From positions 1 through 50,441 of the forward strand of contig DXAK01000035.1 in NCBI GenBank assembly GCA_019117065.1: 50,441 nt of DNA. Reading direction: 5' to 3'. Both the position numbers and the translations under genes were made by a program. Positions 37,629 through 46,393 of the stretch are shown piece after piece. How positions within the stretch are numbered: the first letter of the stretch is position 1; each line of letters starts with the position of its first letter. The notes below the pieces were generated by a model that saw only the letters and a program-made list of their open reading frames with translations, was not told the DNA's origin and searched no databases. This stretch comes from Candidatus Mediterraneibacter pullicola (GTDB taxonomy: Bacteria > Bacillota > Clostridia > Lachnospirales > Lachnospiraceae).

Positions 37629-38440
37629 TTATTGGCAGCAGAAAATTTGACACAGAAAAAAACACTTTCATTATGGGCATTCTCAATGTGACCCCGGATT
37701 CCTTTTCAGACGGAGGACGGTACAATAACCTTGACGCAGCGCTTTTCCACGCCGCGCGGATGGTGGACGAGGGTGCGGACATCCTCGATATTGGTGGAGA
37801 ATCCACACGCCCGGGTCATATACAGATATCTGACGCCGAGGAGATTGGCCGCGTCGTCCCTGTCATCGAGCGGCTGAAACACGAGTTTGACATCCCCTTA
37901 TCTATCGACACTTATAAAAGTGCTGTAGCAGAAGCAGCGCTTAATGCCGGGGCTGATCTGGTCAATGATATCTGGGGGCTGAAATACGATAAAAAAATGG
38001 CGGATGTCATCGCAAAAAGCGGCTCAGCCTGCTGCCTGATGCACAACCGGGACACTGCGGAATATAACGACTTCACGGCAGATTTCTTAAAGGATATGGG
38101 CCAGTCTTTGGAAATTGCCGATAAAGCGGGAATCCCCCGCGATAAGATCATCCTTGATCCCGGTGTGGGATTTGGCAAGACATACGAGATGAATCTCGAG
38201 ATCATCAGCCATCTGGAAATCCTGCACGGGCTGAAGCTTCCCATTCTGCTCGGAACCTCCCGCAAGTCCGTTATCGGACTTACTCTGGATCTTCCGGCTG
38301 ATCAGAGAGAGGAAGGCACACTGGTGACCACGGTTTATGCCGTCCAGAAGGGCTGCGCGTTTGTCCGGGTTCACGATGTGGCGAAAAACAAACGGGCAAT
38401 TCTAATGACACAGGCGCTGATGCGAGAGCACAGCATATAG
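37625..38440 (+). CDS. folP: dihydropteroate synthase
   Basis: Condenses 6-hydroxymethyl-dihydropterin diphosphate with p-aminobenzoate; target of sulfonamides. The 271-aa TIM barrel has FIMGILNVTPDSFSDGG near residue 18, the DIGGESTRPGH signature near residue 56, PLSIDTYKSAVAEAAL, LVNDIWGLKYD, KIILDPGVGFGKTYEMN and the GTSRKSVIG loop. It starts inside the HD gene stop (ATGA overlap), indicating translational coupling. Confidence 0.98.
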   Translation: MIIGSRKFDTEKNTFIMGILNVTPDSFSDGGRYNNLDAALFHAARMVDEGADILDIGGESTRPGHIQISDAEEIGRVVPVIERLKHEFDIPLSIDTYKSAVAEAALNAGADLVNDIWGLKYDKKMADVIAKSGSACCLMHNRDTAEYNDFTADFLKDMGQSLEIADKAGIPRDKIILDPGVGFGKTYEMNLEIISHLEILHGLKLPILLGTSRKSVIGLTLDLPADQREEGTLVTTVYAVQKGCAFVRVHDVAKNKRAILMTQALMREHSI

Positions 38441-38500
38441 ACAAACATAGATTCAGATACGCAGATATATGACACAGCTCAGAAAAGAAGGGAAAACGAT

Positions 38501-39331
38501 ATGACACAGACTGTATATGATCAAATTAAAATTCAGGACTTGGAAGTCTTCGCAAACCACGGTGTCTTTCCGGAAGAGAATACTCTGGGGCAGAAATTTC
38601 TCATCTCAGCCGTACTTTACACAGACACTCGAAAAGCCGGTCAGAGCGATGACCTGAAGGCGTCCATTCATTACGGGGAAGTCAGCGCCTTCATCAACCG
38701 CTACCTAAAATCCCATACATTCAAACTACTGGAACGGGCTGCAGAAGCATTAGCAGAAGAGCTTCTTCTCCACACTCCGGGACTTGAAAAAGTGTGCTTG
38801 GAGATCAAAAAGCCATGGGCTCCCATCGGCCTTCCCCTCAAAACTGTAAGCGTGAAGATCCAACGCGGATGGCACACGGCCTATATTGCCCTCGGCTCTA
38901 ATCTGGGCGACCGGGAACAGTATATCAAAGACGCTGTAAAAGCACTGGACACAGTCCGCGGCTGCTCCGTGGAAAAAGTATCTTCGCTGATTGAGACACC
39001 ACCTTACGGAGTTACTGATCAGGCTGACTTTTTAAACGGCTGCCTAAAACTACAGACTCTTCTCACCCCCGGGGAACTGCTCACCGAACTCCATCGGATC
39101 GAGCAGGCGGCAGGCAGGGAGCGGGTCATCCGCTGGGGTCCCCGGACACTGGATCTGGACATCATATTTTATGACGATCTTGTCTGGGAAAACGACGACC
39201 TGTGCATCCCCCATGTGGAAATGCACAAAAGGCTTTTCGTTTTAGAACCGCTTTGTGAAATCGCGCCGTATAAAAGACATCCCGTTTATGGAAAGACAGT
39301 GTGGGAAATGAAAGAAGAAATCTATGAATAA
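38501..39331 (+). CDS. folBK: fused dihydroneopterin aldolase / hydroxymethyl-dihydropterin pyrophosphokinase
   Basis: One 276-aa polypeptide carries two consecutive folate steps. Residues about 1-122 are FolB (IKIQDLEVFANHGVFPEENT with the catalytic Glu, the IHYGEVSAFI segment, and a C-terminal IKKPWAPIGLPLK lysine motif). Residues about 126-276 are FolK (AYIALGSNLGDREQYI, ETPPYGVTDQADFLNGC, and the signature RWGPRTLDLDIIFYDD). This fusion is common in Clostridia. It is the last gene of the operon; a long hairpin follows 6 bases later. Confidence 0.96.
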   Translation: MTQTVYDQIKIQDLEVFANHGVFPEENTLGQKFLISAVLYTDTRKAGQSDDLKASIHYGEVSAFINRYLKSHTFKLLERAAEALAEELLLHTPGLEKVCLEIKKPWAPIGLPLKTVSVKIQRGWHTAYIALGSNLGDREQYIKDAVKALDTVRGCSVEKVSSLIETPPYGVTDQADFLNGCLKLQTLLTPGELLTELHRIEQAAGRERVIRWGPRTLDLDIIFYDDLVWENDDLCIPHVEMHKRLFVLEPLCEIAPYKRHPVYGKTVWEMKEEIYE

Positions 39332-39336
39332 ATAAT

Positions 39337-39420
39337 AATATCCGCAGAACTTTGCTACGTAGGCGGCAGGCAGGACAAAACGCCCCAAAGCCACGATTTA
39401 GCTATAGTTCTGCGGATATT
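39337..39420. repeat. 15-bp inverted repeat with a 54-base loop after folBK
   Basis: AATATCCGCAGAACT (39337-39351) pairs perfectly with AGTTCTGCGGATATT (39406-39420). It is followed by TATTTTAC on the plus strand and flanked by ATTATTTATTC on the minus strand, so it may terminate both the fol operon and the converging transcript that ends at 39462. The 54-base loop is far longer than in ordinary terminators. Confidence 0.75.
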
Positions 39421-39461
39421 TATTTTACGTTATCAGCAATAATCTTTCCTTTGCTTTTTCC

Positions 39462-40640
39462 TTACTCAGCCTGAAGTACTTTATATTTTCCTTCCTCAAC
39501 AACAACAACTGTCGGCTGCTTTGTCGGCTCACCGTCCTCGCCCCATGTGATCTGTTTTCCAGTAAGTCCGTCGATCTGAATCTCTGTCATCGCTGTTTTC
39601 AGAGCATCACACATATCAGAAATACTCATATCCGGCGTAACGTCTGCTTTCTCGATTGCTGCTTTGAGTACATATACACAGTCATATGCATCTGCCGCGA
39701 ACTGGTTCGGTGTACCGCCGAACTCAGCGTTAAAATCTGCCACGAAGCTCTGTGTTGCCTCATCTTCTGCGTCCGCTGTAAACGGTGTCAGGAACATCAG
39801 GCCTTCTGCCAGCGACGCGTCAAATCCCTCCAGTGCAAGCAGTCCGTCCATACCATCGCATCCAAACCACTCCGGCTCAAATCCCATTTTGTCTGCCTGT
39901 GCAAGGATCAGGGATGCCTCTTGATAATAGATTGGCAGGAACACAAGTTCAGCGCCTTCATCTTTCGCCTTCTGAAGCTGTACGGAGAAATCTGTTTTGC
40001 TGTCTGCCGTAAATGCCTCAGCAGATACAATATCAAGACCCGCTACTTCTGCTTCCTCTACAAACTTCTGATAGATTCCGGAAGAATATGTGTCAGAACT
40101 ATTATAAATAACCGCTACCTTTGTTGCAAGTCCGTTTTCTGAAATGTAATCCGCTGATGCTTTTCCCTGGTTCGGGTCAGAGAAACACATGCGGAATGCA
40201 TTGTCATACTGAATACTCTCGACAGCCGTAGCAGATGGTGTGAGCTGGAACATATTATCTGCATGAGTCTCCTCAACAACCGCTGTACACGGTGTGGATG
40301 TAACCGTTCCGATCAACAGCTGCATCCCCCAGTCCTTCAGCGTATTGTACGCATTAACTGCCTTCTCAGAATCAGACTGGTCATCCTCAAACTTATACTC
40401 AATCTGATAGCCATTGATGCCTCCGTCTGCATTGATCTCATCAACTGCGAGCTGAATTCCATTCTTTACAGCAGTTCCATAGATCGCATTATCACCTGTA
40501 GTAGGTCCGATACTGCCGATCATAAAGACATCCCCGCCGGATGATGAACCGCTGTCGCCGCCTTCGCTTCCGCAGGCAGCCAGTGAAAATACAAGTGCCG
40601 ACGCAAGCATTACGCTTGCTGCTTTCTTCAACATTTTCAT
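39462..40640 (-). CDS. branched-chain amino acid-type substrate-binding lipoprotein
   Basis: A 392-aa periplasmic-binding-type protein of the LivJ/LivK (Peripla_BP_6) family, anchored outside as a lipoprotein: signal KAASVMLASALVFSLAACGS with lipobox LAAC (Cys at residue 23), a Ser/Gly linker, then two lobes beginning FMIGSIGPTTGDNAIYGTAV. AGGAGG lies 8 bases before the ATG. No permease (LivH/LivM) or ATPase genes accompany it here, so it is an orphan in this window. It has a clear promoter at 40677-40705. The ligand (amino acid, amide or other small molecule) cannot be told. Confidence 0.94.
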   Translation of the reverse strand: MKMLKKAASVMLASALVFSLAACGSEGGDSGSSSGGDVFMIGSIGPTTGDNAIYGTAVKNGIQLAVDEINADGGINGYQIEYKFEDDQSDSEKAVNAYNTLKDWGMQLLIGTVTSTPCTAVVEETHADNMFQLTPSATAVESIQYDNAFRMCFSDPNQGKASADYISENGLATKVAVIYNSSDTYSSGIYQKFVEEAEVAGLDIVSAEAFTADSKTDFSVQLQKAKDEGAELVFLPIYYQEASLILAQADKMGFEPEWFGCDGMDGLLALEGFDASLAEGLMFLTPFTADAEDEATQSFVADFNAEFGGTPNQFAADAYDCVYVLKAAIEKADVTPDMSISDMCDALKTAMTEIQIDGLTGKQITWGEDGEPTKQPTVVVVEEGKYKVLQAE

Positions 40641-40676
40641 AATACCTTCCTCCTATTGCAAAATGGTCGTGCTAAT

Positions 40677-40705
40677 ATCGTACCCTTACCAAAAGCATTT
40701 GTCAA
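40677..40705 (-). promoter_or_regulatory. promoter of the binding lipoprotein gene
   Basis: On the minus strand TTGACA, 17 bases, TACGAT, about 35 bases before the start codon. Confidence 0.78.
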
Positions 40706-40839
40706 GGGGAAAACAGAACGCGCTCTTTTTTATAGTTGCCTCATTTTCCAAAATGTTGCAGAATTGTCAGCTGTGTCTCAATGCTTAACACTAGCGCCAT
40801 TGTTTTCATTGTCCCAGCGCAATCTCAAACACCTTATTC

Positions 40840-41691
40840 TCACAACAGGCCTAATTGTTCAAATGAATAATATAAGCCGTCTTCCTCTACCGTGCCGCAC
40901 ACCATGTCGGCACAGGCTTTGATCTCATCATCTCCATTTCCCATGACTACGCCCAACCCTGCAGTAACAATCATATCATGATCATTCATACTGTCTCCAA
41001 AAGCAACACTCTGACTAAGTGGTATTTTGTATTGCTCACACACAAATTTAAGAGCCTCGCCTTTATTCACGTCTTTCCTGATCACTTCCACATCTGTAAT
41101 CACATTGTCTCCCACAGCCGGGTGGACCGCAATCCGATATTTCCCTGACAACTTTTCCCTGACCAATTGCAGACGGTTGTCAACTGCACTTAGGAGGACG
41201 ATATTGTAAATACTCTCGCCTCTGTATTGACTTATGTCTGTAATCGCATGCCTTGCCACCATCTCCTTGAGATCTTCCATTTCCTGATTGATTCCCTTCT
41301 GCTTCTCTATCCCCAGCCGTCCGTATTTCACTAAATCCATGAATACGCTTTCTCTGCCTTCAAGCATATATACAATGCCAAGGGAATCCAAGTATCTGCC
41401 CAAGTCTAAAATCTCAGTATAGGAATAGGGCAGACTTTTCCGTATCTGCCCCTCCGTCTCAATATATGCTCCAAGCCCCAGTATCATACCATCCCACTTC
41501 ATGTCCCGTATTTTCTGTGGAACTACAGACGGCGCACGCCCGGTACAAAGAAACACTTTATTTCCGGCCCGTCTTGCCTTTCTGACAGCTTCACGTGTGA
41601 GAAAACTGGGCTCAGTGCCTGTCACGCATAAAGTACCGTCCAGATCAATGAAAATGGCATGCTGCAGTTCTTCTTCATATCCTATATTCAT
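40840..41691 (-). CDS. Cof-type HAD phosphatase of the PTS operon
   Basis: A 283-aa haloacid dehalogenase-like hydrolase, subfamily IIB (Cof). Motif I is IFIDLDGTLCVTG (residues about 13-25), motif II is LCTGRAP, motif III a lysine in KDVNKGEAL and motif IV GDSMNDHDMI. Such enzymes remove phosphate from sugar phosphates, FMN or PLP. It is the last gene of the PTS operon, 45 bases after HPr, with GAGTGAGGA before its ATG. A role in dephosphorylating a product of the pathway is likely but inferred from position. Confidence 0.92.
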   Translation of the reverse strand: MNIGYEEELQHAIFIDLDGTLCVTGTEPSFLTREAVRKARRAGNKVFLCTGRAPSVVPQKIRDMKWDGMILGLGAYIETEGQIRKSLPYSYTEILDLGRYLDSLGIVYMLEGRESVFMDLVKYGRLGIEKQKGINQEMEDLKEMVARHAITDISQYRGESIYNIVLLSAVDNRLQLVREKLSGKYRIAVHPAVGDNVITDVEVIRKDVNKGEALKFVCEQYKIPLSQSVAFGDSMNDHDMIVTAGLGVVMGNGDDEIKACADMVCGTVEEDGLYYSFEQLGLL

Positions 41692-41736
41692 TCCTCACTC
41701 CTGCCTGTCCATTCTTCCATGGATCATTTTGTGTCA

Positions 41737-41997
41737 TCATTCCTTCAGGCCTTCGATAAACTCCGTTAACTCTTTCATTACCGTCTGTTCGTCTTCACCT
41801 TCAGCAACGATTTTGATTTTTTTCCCCTTCGTCATATCGCCTCGTAAAATGCTAAATATGCTGCGCGGATTCACAAGCTTATCCCCGCAAGTAATCGTGA
41901 TCGTACTATTACAGTTTTTTGCAATCTTGCATAGCTGTGACGCAGGACGTGCATGCAGGCCTGTAGGATTTTTTATTTCAAGTTCACAGGCAATCAT
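41737..41997 (-). CDS. HPr-like PTS phosphocarrier protein
   Basis: An 86-aa HPr-family protein. The active-site histidine is His15 in TGLHARPAS. The usual regulatory position Ser46 is present in VNPRSIFSIL, but the sequence around it (normally close to KSIMGVMSLG) is clearly different, so HPr kinase recognition is uncertain. AGGAGG lies 8 bases before the ATG, 12 bases after the regulator gene. Since the cell needs a general HPr encoded elsewhere, this one is probably dedicated to the adjacent PTS. Confidence 0.93.
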   Translation of the reverse strand: MIACELEIKNPTGLHARPASQLCKIAKNCNSTITITCGDKLVNPRSIFSILRGDMTKGKKIKIVAEGEDEQTVMKELTEFIEGLKE

Positions 41998-42009
41998 TTC
42001 TTTTTCCTC

Positions 42010-44178
42010 CTAATTCAACTTATTATAATAATGGCGCAGGATACGGCTGATTTCTGCCACATTTCCCGCCTTCTGAAGTTCCATCGGAAATTCCGGGAAC
42101 TCATCCAAAAGGATAAACACTTCGTCCAGTGCCTTCGCCTGTGTCACTGTATCTGAAAGTGCAAGCACCATAACTACATAGATCAGTACCGGTTTTCCAT
42201 CTATCATCAATTCCAGCGGTTCTTTCAGTGTCGCTAGGGAACAAGCTAGTTTATATTTGGCATCAGGCTCTGCATGGGGCATACATATTCCATTTGAAAT
42301 AACAGCATACTGCTGATAACGGTTCTTGAGTTCTATAATCTCCCGCACATATTTCTCTGTGATACACCCGTCTTTAATAAGAGGCTTCGCCGCCTTTTGA
42401 ACCGCACTTTCCCAGTCAGCGGCATCAATATGCGCCTGAATATATTTCTTAGGCAGGATGTCATAAAACGAAGGAAATTCTGTCAGCCTCATCAGGCTGA
42501 CTCCGTTCGGCTCAATATGCCGTTTCAGTTCTTCAATCAGTTCTTCCTTATTTTTCACATCACAGTGCCTGCCGATAACATACATCAGCTCGTTAATCCT
42601 AAACTCCTGCGCCGTCTTGTCTGGATCCGCGCGTTTTGTCCGAAGAAAAGAATCGATTCTTCTGATATCCATTCTCCTCAAAATAGGATTAACCTTTATC
42701 ACTGGCTTCGGCAGAACCAGTGGGATATCGATCGTTGTAAACACAAGATCAATCTGAGAAAAATCATAACTCTGTATATCAAAAATAGATAGCTGATCCA
42801 CGATAGCGATCATGGGAAACTGTCTTTTCAGTGAAGAAGTCAGAAAAGCAACCGTACCCACCCCATAGCCACAGATGAGCGCTGCGCGGACATTTTCAGA
42901 TTCATCGAGCCGTCCACTGTTTTTTTGGATGCTCAGGACAATGTACATTGTAACAAACCCTATCTCTTCTTCGCTGAGCAAGACACCATACCTATCGCCA
43001 ATATCCTCTGCAATTTCCTTACATATCGCATAAATATCAGGAAATTTTATCTGAATCTCCTCCAGCATAGCGTTATGTGCCGGGATGCCAAGCTGTGCGC
43101 GTATGATCGCCGCTTGAAGATGCGTTTTCAGGGCATCCAACAGCTCACTGTCGCCTGATAGATCCAACCCTAGTTTGGACCGAATCTCCTCTTGAAGATA
43201 AGCGCTTGCTTTAATTGCAGTCTCGCTCCCGGAATCCAGATCTGTTTCTTTCCCTTTTTTTGCCGACATATACATATAAGCCACAAGATAAGATGCCTCA
43301 TTTTCTGCCTCTTCCTCTGTCAGATATTGGGAGAGATCTTTTTGTATCTTTTGCTTCAACTCGTTTTTCTGTGTATTATTGGTCAGAGAATCATACTGTT
43401 TTGGCAGCCTTGTTACCACATGCCCGTCTTTGATTCTTGTAATCATAACAACCAGATAATAGATCATCCAGATATATTTCTCATCACTGATCGTAATGTG
43501 CCATTTTTTCAGATAGACATCCACTTCGGCAATAAGCTGATTTAAGTTTACAGTTCCGAAAATGCGGTTAATATACGTAAATGTACTTGGCCTTGAAACT
43601 GTTTCACTTTCCTCATCTTTATACAAGATAAAATATTTCATCAGCATCGGCTGGCTGGAATTCTCCTGTATAAAATCGATGATCAGCCTGCGGCATACTA
43701 TTTCATCCGCATCGATTCTGACTCCTCTGCGCTGTTTTCTCAAGAGCTGTACATTATGTCCGTCGAACCATTCGCTGACTTTCTCCATGTCCCGTACAAA
43801 AGTTGCCCGGCTTACTCCGAATCGCCTCGGTCCTTCATCAAAGGAATAATCACTCTCTCCTTCCAGAACATCGATAATCATCATGCCTACCCGTTCACCG
43901 GAATTTAAAAATCTGTTCTCTGTCACATATTCATCTTGTTCCTGAAGAATCTCCCATGCCTTTTCCCGATTTTTTGTATCAAAGCAAACGCCTTTCTGTG
44001 GGACTCTTTTAAGTCTGACATCCCGTTCTTTTAACCAGTCCTCCAGAAGTGACAGATCATACCGTACTGTCCTCTCACTAACCCCAAGCTGTTCAGCGAG
44101 ATTACGTACTGGAACCGGATCTGGATTTCTACAGAGCATTTGCAGCAGTAAAAGGCAACGTTTTGTGATTGCTATCAT
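42010..44178 (-). CDS. PRD-containing transcriptional regulator with EIIB and EIIA domains
   Basis: A 722-aa PTS-controlled regulator of the BglG/MtlR/ManR group. In order: an HTH_11-type helix-turn-helix (about 1-60, VRNLAEQLGVSERTVRYDLS), a second Mga-like HTH (about 95-165, FGVSRATFVRDMEKVSEW), PRD1 (about 190-300), PRD2 (about 310-420), an EIIB-Gat-like domain (about 430-515, LICGYGVGTVAFL with a cysteine at the phosphorylation position) and an EIIA-Mtl/Fru-type domain (about 575-722) with phosphorylatable His635 in CMPHAEPD. It should activate the operon when the transporter and HPr signal substrate. It lies inside the operon, between TrpA-like 1 and HPr. Confidence 0.94.
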   Translation of the reverse strand: MIAITKRCLLLLQMLCRNPDPVPVRNLAEQLGVSERTVRYDLSLLEDWLKERDVRLKRVPQKGVCFDTKNREKAWEILQEQDEYVTENRFLNSGERVGMMIIDVLEGESDYSFDEGPRRFGVSRATFVRDMEKVSEWFDGHNVQLLRKQRRGVRIDADEIVCRRLIIDFIQENSSQPMLMKYFILYKDEESETVSRPSTFTYINRIFGTVNLNQLIAEVDVYLKKWHITISDEKYIWMIYYLVVMITRIKDGHVVTRLPKQYDSLTNNTQKNELKQKIQKDLSQYLTEEEAENEASYLVAYMYMSAKKGKETDLDSGSETAIKASAYLQEEIRSKLGLDLSGDSELLDALKTHLQAAIIRAQLGIPAHNAMLEEIQIKFPDIYAICKEIAEDIGDRYGVLLSEEEIGFVTMYIVLSIQKNSGRLDESENVRAALICGYGVGTVAFLTSSLKRQFPMIAIVDQLSIFDIQSYDFSQIDLVFTTIDIPLVLPKPVIKVNPILRRMDIRRIDSFLRTKRADPDKTAQEFRINELMYVIGRHCDVKNKEELIEELKRHIEPNGVSLMRLTEFPSFYDILPKKYIQAHIDAADWESAVQKAAKPLIKDGCITEKYVREIIELKNRYQQYAVISNGICMPHAEPDAKYKLACSLATLKEPLELMIDGKPVLIYVVMVLALSDTVTQAKALDEVFILLDEFPEFPMELQKAGNVAEISRILRHYYNKLN

Positions 44179-44207
44179 AATCTCTCTTCTTTCTGTCTAT
44201 CTGTTTG

Positions 44208-44984
44208 TCAGTCCAAAGCCATACGAAGGCTCCTGATGAATTCTTCTCCCTTTCCATTTTGGATCGCCGTGATTACCGCACTGCCCACAATCACTCCGTC
44301 TGTTCCCATATCGCACACTTCTTTTGCCTGCTGTGCATTAGAGATACCAAACCCGCCAAGCACCGGCGTGTTGATACCCAGTTCTTTTAAGCGCCGGGCA
44401 TTGATTCCAACTTGCGGAGAAACTGTCTTTTGCATTCCTGTGGCTCCATCCACAGCCTGTTGGAAAATATATCCCTTTGCATTTTTTATCAGATCTTCCT
44501 CCGCCTCTGCACTCAAATGATATGGAGAGAACCGCAAGTTCAACAAACCATATGAAGACAGTACCCGATCCATCTCTGGGAATTTTTCTTTCGGGATATC
44601 CGGACAAAGTACTGCGTCGGCTCCGCAGTCTGCACAACGTTTTGCAAATGATTCTATTCCCATCCGATCAATGATCTTATAATAAGTCATTACTTGCAGA
44701 ATCTTATCCTCATATGTTGCGCGCAATGTTCGGATCACCTCAAATGCGTCCTCTACTGTATATTTTGAAAGCGCACGGCTCATAGAATCCTGAACTGTCT
44801 TACCATCCAGATGAGGATCTTCAAATGGAAGCCCCATTTCCAAAACCGTGGTCCCATTCTCAAAATATTTCCCCGCCCACTCAACCTGATCCTCGAGCAG
44901 CGTATCACACAGCGGATAATAACAAACAATGATTTTCTGTCCTTGTTCCTTCATTTCACTTAAAATTTTTTCCATACGGTTCAT
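44208..44984 (-). CDS. tryptophan synthase alpha-like protein 1 (catalytic pair kept)
   Basis: A 258-aa TIM barrel clearly homologous to TrpA, with family length. Glu49 in LEMGLPFEDP and Asp60 in PHLDGKTVQ fall at the same residue numbers as the catalytic pair of E. coli TrpA. Phosphate-binding segments GGFGIS and VGSAVI are present. The flexible loop corresponding to the SGVTG region reads VDGATGMQ. A real TrpA splits indole-3-glycerol phosphate by retro-aldol cleavage; with no other trp genes and a PTS around it, this copy more likely cleaves another phosphorylated compound to a triose phosphate. AGGAGG lies 8 bases before the ATG. Confidence 0.9.
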   Translation of the reverse strand: MNRMEKILSEMKEQGQKIIVCYYPLCDTLLEDQVEWAGKYFENGTTVLEMGLPFEDPHLDGKTVQDSMSRALSKYTVEDAFEVIRTLRATYEDKILQVMTYYKIIDRMGIESFAKRCADCGADAVLCPDIPKEKFPEMDRVLSSYGLLNLRFSPYHLSAEAEEDLIKNAKGYIFQQAVDGATGMQKTVSPQVGINARRLKELGINTPVLGGFGISNAQQAKEVCDMGTDGVIVGSAVITAIQNGKGEEFIRSLRMALD

Positions 44985-45068
44985 TCAAATTACCTCCTGT
45001 CCCTATGGCAGATCACTTTCTGTTCTTTAACTTAATGTCTGACAATTACTCCTAATTCCTCTGCCAGC

Positions 45069-45536
45069 TTATTCCTTATACAATGTCTCCTGAAATATCC
45101 TGCAGATCTGTTCTTCATCCGCAGATAAAATCTCATTGCATTTTTCTGGAATACTGAACATTTCAATCAGATTATTTAACACTGCCAGATGCGTTTCTGG
45201 CTGTTTTACTGCCAAAAGCACAACAAGCTCTACTGGGATCTCCTCTTCGGGATCTTCCATGCTGTGGAAGATCACTTTTTCCCGGCATTTTCCTATCGCA
45301 ATGGCTGACGTTTCCACATAAGATGAGTCACCGTGCGGTAATGCGATCGCAATATTGGGGAACTGTAGCCCCGTAGGATATTCGCGTTCTCTCTCACAGA
45401 TCTTATCAGCATAGACCTCTTGCACAAATCCTTGCGCTGTCATCAGACCCGTTAAATGTCGTAATACAGTTTGCTCCGTATTTTCCATAATATTCAGGTC
45501 GACACATTCTCTGCAGATCTTAATCTTTTCTTCCAT
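45069..45536 (-). CDS. PTS EIIA component (galactitol/fructose type)
   Basis: A 155-aa EIIA of the PTS-EIIA-2 (Mtl/Fru/Gat) fold that accepts phosphate from HPr and passes it to EIIB. The active-site histidine is His68 in IAIALPHGDSS, and the downstream region VVLLAVKQPETHLAVLNNL is typical of the domain. The ATG at 45536 has GAGGTG 6 bases before it; a GTG three codons upstream overlaps the preceding stop and is less well placed. It lies between TrpA-like 2 and TrpA-like 1, unusual for an EIIA. Confidence 0.93.
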   Translation of the reverse strand: MEEKIKICRECVDLNIMENTEQTVLRHLTGLMTAQGFVQEVYADKICEREREYPTGLQFPNIAIALPHGDSSYVETSAIAIGKCREKVIFHSMEDPEEEIPVELVVLLAVKQPETHLAVLNNLIEMFSIPEKCNEILSADEEQICRIFQETLYKE

Positions 45537-45541
45537 GACAT

Positions 45542-46393
45542 TCACCTCGTTTCTGTCGCCGCTTTTTTCATCTCTATCAGAAAACGGTAGATATCTTCTT
45601 TACTTTCTCCATTCATCATGCGCGTAAAGAGTGCGCTTCCGAACATAACATGCAGTCCCAGTTCTCTGGTAAGTACTCTTACCTGTTCCGGCGTAGAGAT
45701 TCCGCAGACAGCTACGATCGGGCATCTCCTTCCCGTTTTCTCCTGAACACGTAGGATGCCCTCCTTGGCCTTTGCCAGTCTTTCATAATCCATATCATCC
45801 CGTTCCCCAGTCTTGCCCCCGGCTGTCGCCAGCAGAAAACAGAAACCGTGCGACACCGAAACAATTTTTTCCAAATGCTTATAGCCGTCTGTGCCGGGAT
45901 CAGACAATGCCGCATCTGCGCTGATGACAGTCACAAGATTGATTCCTCTTTTCTCAAGCTCATGCCCAAGCCCACGGGGATCTCTGTCATGTACAAGTGG
46001 ATAATCCGGAACATCCGCCACATGTATCCCAAGTCTGGCGAGCTCACGCACATAATTTTCCTGCCCCATACGTTGCAGCCCTCCATAAAAGCCAACCGGC
46101 ATAAACTCTGTCTCCGGATATCTCTTTATCAGTTCCTCCAGAACCTGAAAAGATTGTTTATACCAGATCTTGTTCTCAGCTGCCATTTTCTGGATTGACA
46201 AAATCCTTTTTCCATACATCCACGGAAATCTAACTGGAATCGGTATCTGAATGATATCAATCCCCGCCCGGATCAGCAGATCAGCCATCTCAAGCTGTGT
46301 TTTCGGTATCGGCAAAAGCATCGGAATCTCTACGATAACACCGCCTTTATGCTCTGCTTCATACGCGAAAAGTTTTTGTTCTACAACATTCAT
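45542..46393 (-). CDS. tryptophan synthase alpha-like protein 2 (catalytic pair lost)
   Basis: A 283-aa TrpA-like TIM barrel. The fold is recognised from AGIDIIQIPIPVRFPWMYGK at the position of the TrpA LELG...DG motif and from the phosphate-binding VCGISTPEQV and FGSALF near the C-terminus. At the positions of Glu49 and Asp60 it has Gln49 and Tyr60, so TrpA chemistry is not expected. It shares the IP-x5-PWM-x-G motif with TrpA-like 3 but not with TrpA-like 1. Its ATG follows the TrpA-like 3 stop with no gap (AGAGGA site 7 bases upstream). Confidence 0.85.
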   Translation of the reverse strand: MNVVEQKLFAYEAEHKGGVIVEIPMLLPIPKTQLEMADLLIRAGIDIIQIPIPVRFPWMYGKRILSIQKMAAENKIWYKQSFQVLEELIKRYPETEFMPVGFYGGLQRMGQENYVRELARLGIHVADVPDYPLVHDRDPRGLGHELEKRGINLVTVISADAALSDPGTDGYKHLEKIVSVSHGFCFLLATAGGKTGERDDMDYERLAKAKEGILRVQEKTGRRCPIVAVCGISTPEQVRVLTRELGLHVMFGSALFTRMMNGESKEDIYRFLIEMKKAATETR

